Positions 41,038-42,872 of a DNA stretch of 42,872 nt are shown here, in pieces. Made by a program: the position numbers and the translations under genes. The DNA lies in NCBI GenBank assembly GCA_018267055.1, contig JAFDZF010000174.1, forward strand, positions 1 to 42,872, given 5' to 3'. Source of the stretch: Bacteroidota bacterium (lineage in GTDB: Bacteria; Bacteroidota; Bacteroidia; Flavobacteriales_F; PHOS-HE28). Positions within the stretch are counted from its first letter, which is position 1; every line of letters begins with the position of its first letter. The notes under the pieces were generated by a model that did no database searches, was not told the DNA's origin, and worked only from the letters and a program-made list of their open reading frames with translations.

Positions 41038-41045
41038 CGAACATA
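41038..41045 (-). promoter_or_regulatory. Putative -7 box for the 181-aa paralogue
   Basis: TATGTTCG on the minus strand, one mismatch to TAnnTTTG, seven bases before the ATG at 41030. This suggests the second paralogue can be transcribed on its own. Confidence 0.45.
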
Positions 41046-41057
41046 GCCACTGGGAGG

Positions 41058-41582
41058 CTAGGGACCGGCGGACGCGTCGGGGTGGAAGACCTCCAGCCGC
41101 ACGATGCGCGGCACGTCCACAGTGTCCACGTCGAGCAGGTAGCGGATGCGGACGGGCAGCCCGTCATGCAGGTCCACCAGCGGATCGCCCGCATTGTGGA
41201 AGCCGGCGATGTCGGCTTCGCGGACGAAGCGGAAGGCGAGGCTGTCCACCTGGAACCGCTCGCGGGTGCGCACGTGCGCCGGGGCGGTGTGTTCCACATC
41301 GACCGCATGCGCGGTGATGACGCCTTCCACCGTGAAGGCCTGCGTGCGCATCTGCTGCTTCAGGTGCCAGACCTCCCACCACGGCTTCACGCTGGTGAGC
41401 CCTGCGAACCCCAGGGCCGCCGCGATGAGCCAGGGGCCGGGGCCCTGGTGGTGCTGCCGGCGGCTGCGGTACACGATCGTCACGATACCCGTGAGCAGCA
41501 GCATGGTGGCCACTACGAGGTACGCCGGATGCGGCACCCGTTCATCGGCGATGTCGTAGACCAGGTGGTAGCGGCCGGCCAT
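41058..41582 (-). CDS. DUF3592-like membrane protein, 174 aa (paralogue 2)
   Basis: The plan is that of its neighbour at 40485: YHLVYDI at the start, two membrane helices (about 20-38 and 50-66), then FTVEGVITAHAV, DSLAFRFVREADIAGFHNAGDP and a strand-rich end VPRIVRLEVFHPD. The shared AGFHNA-x-DP segment and the PRIVRLE ending make common descent clear, though identity outside them is low, so the duplication is old. The gene follows the AI-2E family transporter gene by 17 bp and is probably in its transcript. Function unknown. Confidence 0.75.
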   Translation of the reverse strand: MAGRYHLVYDIADERVPHPAYLVVATMLLLTGIVTIVYRSRRQHHQGPGPWLIAAALGFAGLTSVKPWWEVWHLKQQMRTQAFTVEGVITAHAVDVEHTAPAHVRTRERFQVDSLAFRFVREADIAGFHNAGDPLVDLHDGLPVRIRYLLDVDTVDVPRIVRLEVFHPDASAGP

Positions 41583-41599
41583 GCCCGGAGGATCGGGGG

Positions 41600-42769
41600 C
41601 TACTTCCCGGGCGTTCCCAGGGGTTTCCGCAGGGGGCGCTCCTGGATGAAGGGGATGTAGATACGCCCTTCCTCGGGGTAGATCTTCTCCTCACCGAGCA
41701 GGAAGCCCCAGGGCTTGAGGCCGGGGACCTCGTCGCACACGATCTTCAGCATGCCGGTGATGGGGATGGCGAGGATGAGGCCCACCACGCCCCAGAGCAT
41801 GCCCACGGCAAGGAGCGCCACGATGCTGGCAAGCGGGTTGATGCTCACGCTGGAGCCCACCACCTTCGGCGTCACGAAGTTGTTGTCGATGAACTGGGTG
41901 ATGAGGATGACGCCCGCCGCGCCCACCGCGTACATCACCGAGTCCTTGGTGAGCAGGGCGATGGTGACCGGCATCACCGCGCCGATCCACGGGCCGATGT
42001 ACGGGATCACGTTCAGCAACGCGGCGGTGACGCCGAGCAGGATGGCATACTTCAGCCCCAGCAGCAGGAAGCCCACCGAGTTCAGCACGGAGAGCACCAG
42101 CATCACGGTGATGACGCCCTTGAGCCATTTGCGCGAGAGCACCGAGATGCTCGTCACCACCTTGAGCACCGTGTCGCTGTGGTCGGTGGAGAGCTGGCGG
42201 AAGAAGGTGTGGAACTTGCCCTTGAGCAGCAGGAGGAAGAAGGTGAAGATGGGGATGAGCACCAGCGTGGCGAGCGCGGAGCCGGTGGTGGAGAAGAAGG
42301 TCATGGCGATGGCGCCGCCGCTGTCGGCCATGGAGGCCATCTCCTTGTTGATCCATTCCACCTGCTGTTTCTGGCTCACGTGCAGGTGCTCCTCCAGCCA
42401 GGCCTGGCCTTCATCGAGCTTCACGTTCATCGCGCTCCGCAGGGCGGGGAGGTCCTGCCCGAAGTGCCCGTACTGCCAGCCCATGAAGAGCAGGAGGCCG
42501 ATGACGACCAGCAGCAGCAATAGGCAGCTGGTGGCCGCGGCCAGCCAGGTGGGGAAGCGCCGGCGCTCGAGCCCCGCGCACAAGGGGAGCAGGAGGAAGG
42601 CGAAGATGCCCGCCGTGAACCCCAGGATGAACAGGTCCCGTGCGAAGTACAGCGTCATGGTGGTGAACACCAGGCCGGCGACCACGAGCACGTAGCGCAG
42701 CAGGACCTGATTGCCCGATGCAGGGGAGGGAGGGGGCGGTGGCGGCCCCTCCGGGATGTGGATCTCCAT
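41600..42769 (-). CDS. AI-2E family (PerM-type) transporter, 389 aa
   Basis: A polytopic inner-membrane protein of the AI-2E exporter/PerM family (PF01594). About eight helices are visible: pairs at the start (about 22-68), one at 78-100, then after a soluble loop (about 105-160) the remaining helices to about 345. The family segment LNVIPYIGPWIGAVMPV is present, as is ITQFIDNNFVTPKVVGSSVSI near residue 290. Members move autoinducer-2, Na+/H+ or other solutes; which one applies is not evident. A cytosolic Pro-rich start precedes the first helix. The ATG at 42769 comes one base after the previous stop, so translation is coupled. Confidence 0.9.
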   Translation of the reverse strand: MEIHIPEGPPPPPPSPASGNQVLLRYVLVVAGLVFTTMTLYFARDLFILGFTAGIFAFLLLPLCAGLERRRFPTWLAAATSCLLLLLVVIGLLLFMGWQYGHFGQDLPALRSAMNVKLDEGQAWLEEHLHVSQKQQVEWINKEMASMADSGGAIAMTFFSTTGSALATLVLIPIFTFFLLLLKGKFHTFFRQLSTDHSDTVLKVVTSISVLSRKWLKGVITVMLVLSVLNSVGFLLLGLKYAILLGVTAALLNVIPYIGPWIGAVMPVTIALLTKDSVMYAVGAAGVILITQFIDNNFVTPKVVGSSVSINPLASIVALLAVGMLWGVVGLILAIPITGMLKIVCDEVPGLKPWGFLLGEEKIYPEEGRIYIPFIQERPLRKPLGTPGK

Positions 42770-42770
42770 G

Positions 42771-42872
42771 TCAGCCTTCCGGTTCGGTGGTGTGCGCCTC
42801 CTTGCGCGAGCGCAGGTAATCCTTGATGCGGCCGATGCTCAGCTCCACCTCCTCGCGGATGTCCTTCAGCGA
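42771..42872 (-). CDS. C-terminal end of an upstream gene (33 aa visible)
   Basis: The reading frame comes in from the right window edge and ends with TGA one base before the AI-2E family start. The visible part is highly charged and probably helical: SLKDIREEVELSIGRIKDYL, then RSRKEAHTTEPEG. No family can be named from so little. The one-base gap marks it as part of the same operon as the transporter. Confidence 0.75.
   Translation of the reverse strand, partial: SLKDIREEVELSIGRIKDYLRSRKEAHTTEPEG

Overview
The window looks like chromosomal DNA of a GC-rich member of the Bacteroidota, probably near the Flavobacteriales. Evidence seen: three secreted proteins with type IX secretion C-terminal domains (one of the gliding-associated class), a fused alpha/beta 2-oxoacid dehydrogenase E1, a DUF6702-like protein, and many boxes close to the Bacteroidota -7 promoter element TAnnTTTG. 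Most of these boxes lie only 4-8 nt before a start codon. The lineage is inferred, not proven.

Layout. 1-4.2 kb: the end of an ABC exporter gene, two small minus-strand genes (one nitrobindin-like), an M48 membrane protease and a fibronectin-III-like protein. 4.2-10.9 kb: an accessory region, visibly poorer in GC from about 6.5 to 10.6 kb. It holds a 66-bp tandem repeat, an XRE regulator divergent from a RadC/JAB-domain protein, two proteins with HEPN-like R-x(4-6)-H motifs, a YegP-type DUF1508 protein, a zinc-finger-like protein and a membrane protein resembling putative phage abortive-infection proteins. Pseudogene scraps lie among them: the 3' end of a uvrA, and a gliding-type C-terminal domain gene split by the zinc-finger-like gene. 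I read this as a candidate defence island built on a recombination scar.

10.9-20.6 kb: a gliding-domain secreted protein, uvrA, an ECF sigma factor, a 55-residue protein, nth, a DUF6702-like protein, an M1 metallopeptidase and a ParE-type toxin-antitoxin pair. 20.6-26.6 kb: a leftward five-gene cluster (GT-C-like membrane protein, GT2 glycosyltransferase, methyltransferase, LTA-synthase-like phosphotransferase/sulfatase, lipid kinase) that looks like an envelope glycan or lipid operon. 26.6-33.6 kb: the E1 fusion, a SecG-like protein, secreted proteins, YdeI-like, SUI1/YciH and OsmC-like proteins. 33.7-36.6 kb: a transaminase and an iron-dependent alcohol dehydrogenase that together match KdnA and KdnB, the enzymes that make 8-amino-Kdo for LPS; a small exported protein lies between them. 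36.7-42.9 kb: a very large TraB/GumN-domain protein, two tandem paralogous membrane proteins, an AI-2E family transporter and the tail of one more gene.

The main leads are the candidate defence island with its interrupted pseudogenes, the 66-bp minisatellite, the Kdn locus, and the repeated near-leaderless promoter layout, which also suggests a TTG start for uvrA. No tRNA, rRNA, CRISPR array or IS transposase was recognised.
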